Below are positions 35,531 to 43,949 of a DNA stretch of 64,000 nt, one piece after another. The translations under genes were made by a program, and so were the position numbers. Every line of letters starts with the position of its first letter. Within the stretch, counting starts at the first letter, position 1. The notes beneath the pieces are model-generated. The model was not told where the DNA came from. It did no database searches and saw only the letters and a program-made list of their open reading frames with translations. Origin of the DNA: JAHBVH01 sp034432375 (GTDB taxonomy: Bacteria > Chloroflexota > Anaerolineae > Caldilineales > Caldilineaceae); assembly GCA_034432375.1 (NCBI GenBank), contig DAOUCA010000027.1:136658-200657 (forward strand), given 5' to 3'.

Positions 35531-37878
35531 GGTATTGGCAACTTCTGCAATTGCAAGATGTCATCACCGATCTGCAAACGGGGTTGACGCGCCGTACCAT
35601 CAAAAGGCAAAAGTACTGTGTATTGCAAGAGTTGCCCCGCGTGCCATGCTGCCGTTGGATAGGCGTCACCAGCCGGTGCAAAGTCAATCTCTGTATTACC
35701 CAGCGTCAGCCGAACGGTAACTGTCGCCGGCCAGGTAGCAGGCAGCGGTGTTGGTGCTTGCCAGAGAAAGGTAAACTCGACTAAATCACCTGGTACAAGC
35801 GGCGTCTCCGGTGCGTGGGCCATGCCTTGCCGATGGGCACTGTAGCCGACCAATGTCAGTGGGCTCAATGGCCGATTGACGGTATATTGGATCGGAACCA
35901 ACGCCGCCGGGAAAGGCTGCTGGGGTGACACGACCGTTACATCACCGATCGGCAAAGCGTCTCGGCCCGCCACCGGCAGCCGCACACCGGTTATCGCATC
36001 ATACAGCGCCACAATCATCCGATAGCTCCCCGGCGGTGTGCCTACAGGAATCGCCACCCCATGATTATCGACAATGAGTTCGTTGGGCTGCCATGTATTG
36101 GTCGGGCGCGCGCCGCCAACCGGTTCACTATCGCGCTGCGCAATCACCTGATTACGGCTGTCGAGCAATTGCACCGTTACCTTGTATTGCGTGGCAAGCG
36201 GTGCCTGCGTACGCCACTGTAACCCAATGAGCGCCGCTTCACCAGCCGTCACGCTCTGCTGACCATCTGGGCGACAAAGCGCAGTCAACTCGATCTGATC
36301 CTCCCATGCAACAACCCCATCACCGACCGCTGTATCGGTTCCAGCTTGCGGCGGAATGCAGCGCATATTGGTAGATAACGTATAAACCACAAAGCGTAGA
36401 TTGCCCTGCCACTGCAAATCCCCTTTAAATGCATGCTGATCCAACCAAGATTCGACAATGCGATCGGGATCAGCCTCATTGGTCGCCCAGAAAAGGGCAT
36501 AAATAGTGTGTCGACCGGCGGTGGCTTTGGCAAGTGTCGCCACGGTTGCAGCTCCATTGGGTGGTCGTTCCTGTGGCAACGCCAGGAACGGCACCCCGGG
36601 ATCATAATAGCGCCAGACCTCTTGTTGGCCCGGTGCGTCGAGAATGACAAGATCGCGTTGTGGATCGGCGACCGCCGCCACATACTGGGCCACGCCAGCA
36701 TAGTTATCGCGGGTCGCAGGATCACTATAGTAGGCCGGTAAGATCGCCACGGCGAGAAGAATAGTACTCCCCGCTAGCAGCAGGCCCGCCATGCGTGGCC
36801 AGGGCACAAGCCGTAGCGCACTAGCACAGAGCAGGAGCCACGCTGGTGATGCCGTCAACAGAAATTTCAGAAAGGCATCTGTAAAGAGACCAGCACCAAA
36901 CATCAAGCCAATCGGCAAAAGCCACCAGGCGACCAGGAGAAAGCCGCCCCGTATCCTTCGCAACGCAACTGCGCCCAGCAGCGGCAGCAAAAGCGCAATA
37001 GCGATCCAGAGCAAGGCAGGTGCCGGCGATGTCTGGCGCGGCCCAACTAACAATGTCGTCATGGTGAGTTGCAAACCAGCCATCAACGATGTCGCTTCAC
37101 CACCGGCCGGCCAGGCCAGAATCCGCGCAATTGCCGTCGGTAGCCAAGGCAAATAGAGCAGCAGGATCACGCCATTGGCCCCCATCCAGGCGACCCAAGC
37201 ACGGCCGCGATTGTTTGCTTGCGGATGACATAGCGCTTCGGCTACATAACCCACGGCAGCAGCCACCAGGACGATAGGAAAACTATAATGGGTCCACAAC
37301 CCCAACACGCCACAGAGTACGTACCCTAACAAAGCGTGAATTGCCGCCGATGTGTGCGCGGTTGCCTGTAGATAGGCCAACAGCGACCAGATCAAGCCGG
37401 CCCCGGCAACGGCCAGCAGCATGTACATGCGCGCTTCCTGGCTATAATAAATTTGAAATGGATTGAGTGCCGCGCCTAGTGCAGCCAGCAACGCGATCCA
37501 AGTAATTTTATGAATACCAGGGAGGTCTAAGTAGCGACCAATCTGATAGACCAGATAGACCAGCAGTACGCCAAGAAACGCCGAAAAGCTGCGCATCGCT
37601 ACGGCACTCGTGCCAAAGGGCATGCTCCACAGCTTCAGCAGCCAATAATAGCCCGGCGGGTGGATATCGGCAGCAGCATCGTGCGCAATTTGCCCAAAGG
37701 AACGACTGAGCAGCGCCCAGGTATTGCCTTCATCGCTCCACAAGCTGGATGTACCCAAGTGCCAAAAACGCAGAAAGGTAGCCAGCGCCAAGAGTAGCGT
37801 GAGCAATAGGGTTGTCACGCGTTGGGTGTGGCGCGCCTGAGGGGGACGTGGTAGAGCACGATCGGAATCGATACTCAT
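35527..37878 (-). CDS. GT39-like membrane glycosyltransferase
   Basis: 783 residues. At least ten membrane helices in the first 460 residues with the GT39/PMT-like catalytic string LWSDEGNTW (Asp-Glu) in the first external loop, as in ArnT-like lipid-linked sugar transferases. The C-terminal 300 residues are extracellular beta-domains (VTAGEAALIGLQW, VVSPQQPFPAALVPIQY) ending at a MITE-like element that supplies the TAA. The partner gene at 37875 overlaps it by four bases. It probably adds sugar to a surface protein or lipid. Confidence 0.88.
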   Translation of the reverse strand: MSIDSDRALPRPPQARHTQRVTTLLLTLLLALATFLRFWHLGTSSLWSDEGNTWALLSRSFGQIAHDAAADIHPPGYYWLLKLWSMPFGTSAVAMRSFSAFLGVLLVYLVYQIGRYLDLPGIHKITWIALLAALGAALNPFQIYYSQEARMYMLLAVAGAGLIWSLLAYLQATAHTSAAIHALLGYVLCGVLGLWTHYSFPIVLVAAAVGYVAEALCHPQANNRGRAWVAWMGANGVILLLYLPWLPTAIARILAWPAGGEATSLMAGLQLTMTTLLVGPRQTSPAPALLWIAIALLLPLLGAVALRRIRGGFLLVAWWLLPIGLMFGAGLFTDAFLKFLLTASPAWLLLCASALRLVPWPRMAGLLLAGSTILLAVAILPAYYSDPATRDNYAGVAQYVAAVADPQRDLVILDAPGQQEVWRYYDPGVPFLALPQERPPNGAATVATLAKATAGRHTIYALFWATNEADPDRIVESWLDQHAFKGDLQWQGNLRFVVYTLSTNMRCIPPQAGTDTAVGDGVVAWEDQIELTALCRPDGQQSVTAGEAALIGLQWRTQAPLATQYKVTVQLLDSRNQVIAQRDSEPVGGARPTNTWQPNELIVDNHGVAIPVGTPPGSYRMIVALYDAITGVRLPVAGRDALPIGDVTVVSPQQPFPAALVPIQYTVNRPLSPLTLVGYSAHRQGMAHAPETPLVPGDLVEFTFLWQAPTPLPATWPATVTVRLTLGNTEIDFAPAGDAYPTAAWHAGQLLQYTVLLPFDGTARQPRLQIGDDILQLQKLPIP

Positions 37879-39191
37879 GGTTGCGTAGAGGTTGTCGGCG
37901 CAGGGGTTACTGGTAACGTAGTGATGTAAGTTTTCATGGCATCGTAGACTGGCATGGTTGTGAAGTCAGGTTGTAAGAGGCGAAAATAGGCTTCTGGTTT
38001 TCCGGCTCTCTCCCAGGCATCGGTGGCCCGCTTGAGATACCAGGTATTTGCCACCCCGATCCAAGGCCACTCTTGTTGAATTCGCGCATAGGCCAATGGC
38101 AAATAGCGTGCCTGCTGTGTTAGCGTCACCCGCCCATAGTTCGGCGGCACACCATCTGGTGCCGCATTCCAATTCATCTCCGCCAGCCAGATCGGCTTCT
38201 GCGCATCGCCATTTTTCACCATGAGATCGCGTACGAATTGATGGTGCGCGATATTCAATACGCGCGGGTGCATTCGACGGTCGGTTGGCCCACTCCATAG
38301 ACCATACCCCTGCAAAGCCACAATATCAAAGTAAGGCGCAGCACCAGCATCATACATGCGTTGCAGGAAAATCAGATCGCTGAGGTTGTTGCTTCCCGCA
38401 GGGGCATTGGGCGACAGCTCAATCGTGGCCGCCAGGGCACCGGAGATGAGCACCACAGCGGGGTCAGCCGCACGCGCCGCGGTTGCCCCGGCTTTGAGCA
38501 GCGCTGTATACGCTTCTGGACTAATCGGGTAAACACCCCACTCGGGATAGATGTTCGGCTCATTCCAAAGCTGGTAATAGTGGATACGTCCACGATAGCG
38601 CGTGACCACCGCACTGACAAAATCGGCAAAGTCCTGAAAATCATCGGGCGGCGCATAGGTACCCACCGTATCAGTCAACGTGCGGCTCCAAGCCGGTGGG
38701 TTGCTGATCCGTACAATAAGCTCCATATTGTACTGTTCAGCCAGATCGACAATTTGATCATACTTTTCCCAGGACGAACGATATGGTTCATGGCGGCGAT
38801 CTTCAAAGTCGCCCTTACCGTGGATTTCAATATCTTCCCAGGTGAATTCCTGACGCAGCCAATGAAAACCGGCTTCGGCGGCCAGGCGAACAAGCTGTTG
38901 CCGTTTCGCCGGTTCGGCCTCTTGTTCCAGAAACACATTGACACCAAAGGGGCTAACATCCGTGTGGGCAATGGTAACCCCTGTCGCCAGTGCCATGGGT
39001 GGCCGCAACGCCGCCGCAGCCAGATCACTGACGCCCTTCAATTGGGCGGCAAGCGCTTCTTCCCCCGTCTGTTGCCAGAGCCAGGTGCGCACAGCCGGTT
39101 GACGGGCAAGCAAAAAAGTCAGTCCGCCCAGCAGGAGCAGACTGACCCAAAGAATCATGAGTTGACGAAGTGCAGTGGCGAATCGATGCAT
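37875..39191 (-). CDS. Membrane-anchored clan-A glycoside hydrolase-like protein
   Basis: 438 residues. A signal anchor (residues 10-30) is followed by a (beta/alpha)8 barrel of the GH39/GH5 group. Catalytic pair: acid/base Glu211 in QLWNEPN and nucleophile Glu338 in IWLAEMNWN; LRQEFTWEDIE and GYGLWSGP are other conserved strings. It hydrolyses beta-glycosides outside the cell. The C-terminal PAPTTSTQP tail is short. Four-base overlap with GT39 indicates one operon; a degradative enzyme with a transferase suggests glycan remodelling. Confidence 0.85.
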   Translation of the reverse strand: MHRFATALRQLMILWVSLLLLGGLTFLLARQPAVRTWLWQQTGEEALAAQLKGVSDLAAAALRPPMALATGVTIAHTDVSPFGVNVFLEQEAEPAKRQQLVRLAAEAGFHWLRQEFTWEDIEIHGKGDFEDRRHEPYRSSWEKYDQIVDLAEQYNMELIVRISNPPAWSRTLTDTVGTYAPPDDFQDFADFVSAVVTRYRGRIHYYQLWNEPNIYPEWGVYPISPEAYTALLKAGATAARAADPAVVLISGALAATIELSPNAPAGSNNLSDLIFLQRMYDAGAAPYFDIVALQGYGLWSGPTDRRMHPRVLNIAHHQFVRDLMVKNGDAQKPIWLAEMNWNAAPDGVPPNYGRVTLTQQARYLPLAYARIQQEWPWIGVANTWYLKRATDAWERAGKPEAYFRLLQPDFTTMPVYDAMKTYITTLPVTPAPTTSTQP

Positions 39192-39255
39192 GAAGGTGAC
39201 AGGTAAAACGTAAAACGGCCAGTCATAGACACTTTTACGCTTTACGTTTTATCCT

Positions 39256-40227
39256 TTAATCCTCACTGGTAAAGGTGATCTCGGTACAAAGCTCTTTGCC
39301 ATTGACGCGATGCGTCCACGAGGGAGAGAGCGGTGTCAGATTGACAAAGTCGCTATTTTGGCCACCGGGCGGGACGCCGTTGGAAGGGCAGTTCACCACG
39401 AATAGTTCAACCACCGTGTCCGCCGGTGCCGTGTCGCCAAAGGGCGCAAAGCCCCAGTTGCCATCGCCGGCACGGTCACAGCCGGAACATTGCGTTTGGC
39501 GCGGTCCCCAGAAGGCGATGTGCACACAAGCCATATTGCGTGGTGAGCCGTCAAGATACTCAATCGAACCCTTAAATTGGGGCAATCCGTCCGTCGCTTC
39601 GCAGATGCCACTATCACTCATTTTATAGGTATAGTGCGGCAACGGGGTCGGTGTGTTGACCGGTGTCGGTGTAAATTCCGGCGTTGGCGTAATCGTCGGC
39701 GTGTTGGTTGGCGGCGGCGGCGGCAACGTCGGAATATTGACGGCGACGGGAATATCAGTTACCGCTTTGTCTTCGACAATTTCGGCAAAGACCCAACCGG
39801 TCTGCCCCTTGTAATCAATTTGCCACCAAGTCCCATCGCTATTTTTCCCTAGAATTGGATAGCTTTCACCACTATCCGCCGAGCCAATGACAGCGTGCAA
39901 GGTCGATGGGCCACTGCGTACATTGACGGCACGGGGGATGATCACCTCGGCCACTTCCGGTGTCGCCGTCGGCGTTACGGTGGGAGTCTCTGTTTCGGTC
40001 GGTGTCGGTGTAATCGTTGGTGCTTCCGCGGTGGCGGTTGCCGCACTCGCTTCAAAGACCATTGTTGCCAGCACATCGTAGGTTGGCGACGGCGTAAAGG
40101 TCGGAATGGGTGTGCGCGTGGGCGGTGGCCCAGCATTCACCCGTTCCGCACAGCCAGCAACGGCGATCGTCAGCAATACGATAACAGGCAACACAAATTT
40201 CAGTGAAACGTGTTCGGAGGTAGCCAT
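39256..40227 (-). CDS. SH3b-domain lipoprotein 1
   Basis: About 323 residues. Lipobox AVAGC, then a Thr/Pro-rich linker (TPTPTETETPTVTPT), an SH3b domain (AVNVRSGPSTLHAVIGSAD; GTWWQIDYKGQTGWVFAEIV), a second Pro-rich linker and a C-terminal domain with paired cysteines (ACVHIAFWGPRQTQCSGCD). SH3b domains bind cell-wall peptide or other surface ligands. A start at ATG 40227 gives a normal signal; the frame extends to 40251 without support. It is a paralogue of the next gene. Confidence 0.88.
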   Translation of the reverse strand: MATSEHVSLKFVLPVIVLLTIAVAGCAERVNAGPPPTRTPIPTFTPSPTYDVLATMVFEASAATATAEAPTITPTPTETETPTVTPTATPEVAEVIIPRAVNVRSGPSTLHAVIGSADSGESYPILGKNSDGTWWQIDYKGQTGWVFAEIVEDKAVTDIPVAVNIPTLPPPPPTNTPTITPTPEFTPTPVNTPTPLPHYTYKMSDSGICEATDGLPQFKGSIEYLDGSPRNMACVHIAFWGPRQTQCSGCDRAGDGNWGFAPFGDTAPADTVVELFVVNCPSNGVPPGGQNSDFVNLTPLSPSWTHRVNGKELCTEITFTSED

Positions 40228-40564
40228 GATTTTCAACCTTTGATCTCCCATCGACTCAAAAACCTTGCATCAAGATCATTGTTTTCATCTGATACAAGCG
40301 CAGCGAGCTGAGGCGGCCCAACTGCAGTACGGCAAGCTATTGATGGCTTCATTCTAGCACAGCAACTTTGCGCTGTGCCTTACAGAACCATAACGTGCCG
40401 TAAGTGGATGGTTAAATCAAAGGATAAGGCCGGTAAAGTAGCGAAGTAAGTCGGCAGACAGAATTTACAAGATCTTTGTGCCGCTATTTCAACCCTCTCA
40501 ATTTTGTAAATTCTGTCTAATTTAACGTTGTCGGCCTACTGGTTTCCCTATTTACCTATGACCT
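40228..40564. other. Intergenic region between SH3b paralogues
   Basis: No gene seen. It has an AT-rich 15-base inverted pair at 40456-40518 and otherwise nothing recognisable. Confidence 0.5.
40456..40518. repeat. 15-bp inverted repeat AGACAGAATTTACAA
   Basis: Arms AGACAGAATTTACAA (40456-40470) and TTGTAAATTCTGTCT (40504-40518), perfect, loop 33 bases. It lies just after the second SH3b lipoprotein's start region and before the first. It could be a terminator-like hairpin or short mobile unit. Confidence 0.6.
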
Positions 40565-41557
40565 TTACCGACTATCGAAATCAACCACGGCCTGATTACA
40601 TCCCTCGCCAGGGCCGGTGCTTTGCCAGTTAGCAATTTCCGAAATGCGATTGCCGCTATCATCGACTACCCAAACAAACCAACTCCCAGCTTCGGGGTTG
40701 CTGGCATGGATAATGTGGCTATAATAGCCAGCGTCCCAGCCCTCATAGCCCGGATGTGGGCCGGTGATCACCGGCGGGGTGATCGGTGCGGCGTCAGGCG
40801 CGTAGCTAAAGACCACTTTGTAGCCACTAGCGGGCTGACCACCGATGTAGGTTTTCCCTTCAAACCAGTTGCCGGCCGGTTGCCGTTGGCACTTACCAAC
40901 AACCGCGACGTTGAACTTATAGTTGTTCGCTGGCGGCGGTGGCTGCGTTGGCTGTGCGGGCGCAGCGGTTGGTGCCGGCGGCTGCGTCGGTGCCGGAATC
41001 GGCGTATTCGTGGGCGGCGGCGGAACCGGAATATTCTGGGCCAGGGCGACGGCGCTGCTATTGTTTGCGGTGACAAGCTCGCCAAAGAGCCAGCCATTTT
41101 GACCGTTATAGGTAACTTGCCACCATGTCCCACTCTGATCTTTGCCGGTAATCACATACTGCTCACCAGCCTGTGCCGCTCCCAAGATTGGATAATTCGT
41201 CCCAGGGCCGCCGCGCACATTCATGCCTTGCGTTGTAACGGCAATAGCAGCTTCCGGGGTGGGCGTTGCCGTTGGCTCGGCGGGCGGGGGCGTCTCGGTG
41301 GGTGGTGCGGCCTCCTCCGTTACACCGGGTGCTGCAGGGGCGGCTGTTTCTGTGGCCGCCATGGCGACTACCTCTGTCGCCACTGCATCCACTTCGGCGA
41401 CTGCCTCTGTGGGGGTAAAGGTTGGGATCGGGGTACGGGTTGGCTCAAGCGGCTCGGCCTCTGGTGCAAACATCCCCAGACAGCCTGTTAACCCAAAGAG
41501 CAAGCAGAGGCTGATGACAACGAGCAGCTTTGAAGGGAAGCGTTGTAAACGTTCCAT
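40565..41557 (-). CDS. SH3b-domain lipoprotein 2
   Basis: 330 residues, paralogue of the gene at 39256 with the same layout. Lipobox GLTGC (Cys26); TRTPIPTFTPTEA is almost shared with paralogue 1; SH3b (GMNVRGGPGTNYPILGAAQ; GTWWQVTYNGQNGWLFGELV); Pro-rich linker with TNTPIPAPTQPPAPTAAP; a C-terminal domain (VGKCQRQPAGNWFEGKTYIG, then YDSHIIHASNPEAGSWF). The two genes are probably a tandem duplication. Function outside: wall binding or sensing. Ribosome site weak. Confidence 0.88.
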   Translation of the reverse strand: MERLQRFPSKLLVVISLCLLFGLTGCLGMFAPEAEPLEPTRTPIPTFTPTEAVAEVDAVATEVVAMAATETAAPAAPGVTEEAAPPTETPPPAEPTATPTPEAAIAVTTQGMNVRGGPGTNYPILGAAQAGEQYVITGKDQSGTWWQVTYNGQNGWLFGELVTANNSSAVALAQNIPVPPPPTNTPIPAPTQPPAPTAAPAQPTQPPPPANNYKFNVAVVGKCQRQPAGNWFEGKTYIGGQPASGYKVVFSYAPDAAPITPPVITGPHPGYEGWDAGYYSHIIHASNPEAGSWFVWVVDDSGNRISEIANWQSTGPGEGCNQAVVDFDSR

Positions 41558-41687
41558 TGCGATTTTTGTTTCTCCTCAAATTCCCAAAACGACAATTGTA
41601 TCTCTATTTTTTGACGAACTAAGTGTACTTCGTGTTCCCGTCCTCGCCAAACTGGTTGCAGAGTAGCAGCAGTTTTTTAGGATACGC

Positions 41688-43220
41688 TCATCGGCGATTC
41701 TGGCGCGGTGCCGGGCGCGGTGGAGCGGTACGGTTACCGCGGTATTCGGGGGCAATGATTGCGCGGAATTGACAGCGACTCACATCAAAGAGCCGCGTGC
41801 GTAGCCATGGTTCCATCTTCTTGGGTTCGGCGCTCGTCGTGATCACCGTCGCCAATAGTGCATTATAGCGATAGTTCAACAACTGGAAAAGTTTTTCTTT
41901 GGCCCAAGGGGTTGCACTCTCCGTGCCCAAATCGTCAAGCACAAGCATCGGCGTATTCTTGATCTCATCAAAACGCCGATCATACGGGGTGGTGGCGCTG
42001 GGGCTAAAGGCGGCGCGCAGATGGTCCAGGAGGTCCGGCGTAACAATAAACATCGCATCGCCCTGATCATATTCGACGCGCTGATGGGCAATCGCCGCCG
42101 CGAGATGGGTCTTACCACAGCCGCTTACACCGGCCAAGACTAGCCAACCAATTGGGTTTGCCGCGTAGGCGCGACAAGCGTCGAAGGTCTCCTGTAGATT
42201 AATGCGCTCCTCCCCACTTAGATCAGTACGGCGCGCATTAAAACTTTCAAAGCGCTGCTCGCGGTGCAATCCCAGCGTGCTCAGATCGCTTTGCGAAGGA
42301 TTCTTGCCGGTGCGAAAATCTGGTGCGATGATGGCGAAGTGGTTGACGAGGTTGGCATCCATCAGCCGGCTGCGCAGCCGCGGTTCGAGATCTTCCAAGC
42401 GCTGATTGGTCGTAATCACCGTCGGCAGTTGCGCGTTATAGCGATGGTTGAGCAGCTGAAAGAGCTTCTCTTGCGCCCACGGTGTACTGCTTTGTGCGCC
42501 GAGATCATCCAAAACCAACAACGAGGTAGAACGCAACTGCTCAAACAGCTCATCATAGGTCACATCGCTATTGGGATTAAAAGCACCGCGCAGATGGTCG
42601 AGCAGATCGGGCACAACCATAAAGAGCACCGGTTGCCCCAAATCAATCCGTGCGTTGGCAATCGCCGCGGCGAGATGTGTTTTGCCGCAGCCATACGTAC
42701 CAGTCAACAACAGCCAACCTTCGGGCTCTTCGGCATAGTAGCGACAGGTTTCAAAAGCACGGCGCAGGTTAAAGGCCTTTTCCTGTGACAGGTGGGTCGG
42801 CTCGGGGATAAAGGTCTCGAAGGTATGGCGCTGGAGCGCATCCAAGGTACCCATCCGTTGCAAAGAGCGCAACCGACGTTCGATGCGATCTTGTTCACGG
42901 CAACGGCAGGGCAATGCTTTGCCAAAATCGGGGTGACTCACCGGCAGGTCGGGCACAGTATAGCCTGTTCCACCACAGATCGGGCAAGGATTATCGTCGG
43001 CAGCAGAGCGCCTGGCCAAGCTAGTGCTTTGGGCTCGGCTGGGGTGAGGGGCAAGCGGAGCACCAGTTGTTGGAGGTTCATTGACACTCTTACGAATAAT
43101 ATATTCGCTCGTGGTGGCCCGACGCTTGCGGTCATCCTTATCCGATGATGATATCGGCATATTCGTCTGGTATATATTTTCGACGTCGGTCCGCTTCAGA
43201 AGTTCGCCCAGTGGTTTCAT
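41688..43220 (-). CDS. Helicase loader with two DnaC/DnaI-type ATPase domains
   Basis: 510 residues, unusual because two AAA+ ATPase modules occur in tandem. An N-terminal zinc-binding-like cluster (Cys79, 82, 105, 107) is followed by module 1 (Walker A GTYGCGKT 174-181, Walker B LLVLDDLG, sensor RLRSRLMD) and module 2 (Walker A GVSGCGKT 364-371, Walker B MLVLDDLG, RTRLFD). The two are clearly homologous (THLAAAIA and PDLLDHLR in both). It should load DnaB at the origin. Start ATG 43220 has AGGA eight bases upstream; it overlaps the DnaD-like gene by 83 bases. Confidence 0.87.
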   Translation of the reverse strand: MKPLGELLKRTDVENIYQTNMPISSSDKDDRKRRATTSEYIIRKSVNEPPTTGAPLAPHPSRAQSTSLARRSAADDNPCPICGGTGYTVPDLPVSHPDFGKALPCRCREQDRIERRLRSLQRMGTLDALQRHTFETFIPEPTHLSQEKAFNLRRAFETCRYYAEEPEGWLLLTGTYGCGKTHLAAAIANARIDLGQPVLFMVVPDLLDHLRGAFNPNSDVTYDELFEQLRSTSLLVLDDLGAQSSTPWAQEKLFQLLNHRYNAQLPTVITTNQRLEDLEPRLRSRLMDANLVNHFAIIAPDFRTGKNPSQSDLSTLGLHREQRFESFNARRTDLSGEERINLQETFDACRAYAANPIGWLVLAGVSGCGKTHLAAAIAHQRVEYDQGDAMFIVTPDLLDHLRAAFSPSATTPYDRRFDEIKNTPMLVLDDLGTESATPWAKEKLFQLLNYRYNALLATVITTSAEPKKMEPWLRTRLFDVSRCQFRAIIAPEYRGNRTAPPRPAPRQNRR

Positions 43221-43893
43221 GATTGTCGTCCTGTTTGCCTTCCGTCTCCCAACGCTTCAAAATCGCCTGAATATAGCGCAGCGATCGCTTGTTGCGACTG
43301 ACTGCGATTTCAAACGCTTCGTCGACCCACTCCGGGGCATAGCTCTTTTCTAGATCGCGCAGTTGGTCGGCAATCAGCGGCGTCATATAGCCAATGTTCT
43401 GTTCATAGAGTACAAAGACATTGGGCCGCTCGACGCGCAGCCTTGCTTCATCGGGGATAGCCGACTGTAATTCGTGCAATTTGCCCTGGCGGATCAATGC
43501 AATCGCCTGCCGCCCTTTGACGGTATTCACAAAATACCACTCTTCGATTTCGGTTGCATCCCCCGCTGCTGGGGTTTCAATTTCCAGACGTAGCAACACA
43601 TTGCGCGCAACGGCCCGTTGCAAGGCATCCGCCAACACTACTTGCGGGGTGCGTAACCCCTGATCACCAGCCAGGCTTTGCAACAGACCTTTATCTTCGG
43701 ACAGATCCATCCCACGCAAATACCGAAATTCGCCGCTCTGTTCATTGAGCAGCCAGAAGCAATGCAAGATCACCTTGAGCTCGGCCAGATCATCGATCTG
43801 CGGCAGCAAGTCTGTAAAGAAGTGGTCAGGAATAACGACTGGTTTCATCTTGGCGTCGGGGAAACCGATAAAGCCGCTTGTAAAATGATTCAT
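43138..43893 (-). CDS. DnaD-domain replication protein
   Basis: 251 residues. The N-terminal region is winged-helix-like (VIPDHFFTDLLPQID, VILHCFWLLNEQ); the C-terminal DnaD/DnaB2 motif is NIGYMTPLIADQLRDLEKSY, then WVDEAFEIAVSRNKRSLRYIQAIL. In Firmicutes this domain takes part in replication restart and initiation. It sits between dnaB and the double loader on one strand, consistent with a primosome operon. The acidic C-terminus (DEYADIIIG) is read through the loader start. Confidence 0.88.
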   Translation of the reverse strand: MNHFTSGFIGFPDAKMKPVVIPDHFFTDLLPQIDDLAELKVILHCFWLLNEQSGEFRYLRGMDLSEDKGLLQSLAGDQGLRTPQVVLADALQRAVARNVLLRLEIETPAAGDATEIEEWYFVNTVKGRQAIALIRQGKLHELQSAIPDEARLRVERPNVFVLYEQNIGYMTPLIADQLRDLEKSYAPEWVDEAFEIAVSRNKRSLRYIQAILKRWETEGKQDDNHETTGRTSEADRRRKYIPDEYADIIIG

Positions 43894-43949
43894 TTGCTAT
43901 CTCGTACCTATAAACCGGTGCCTACTTGCCGAACCCAACCAATGACCAA

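Noticed and set aside
38361..39206. 281-codon + strand frame
   Set aside because: Antisense of the glycoside hydrolase, whose catalytic motifs are intact.
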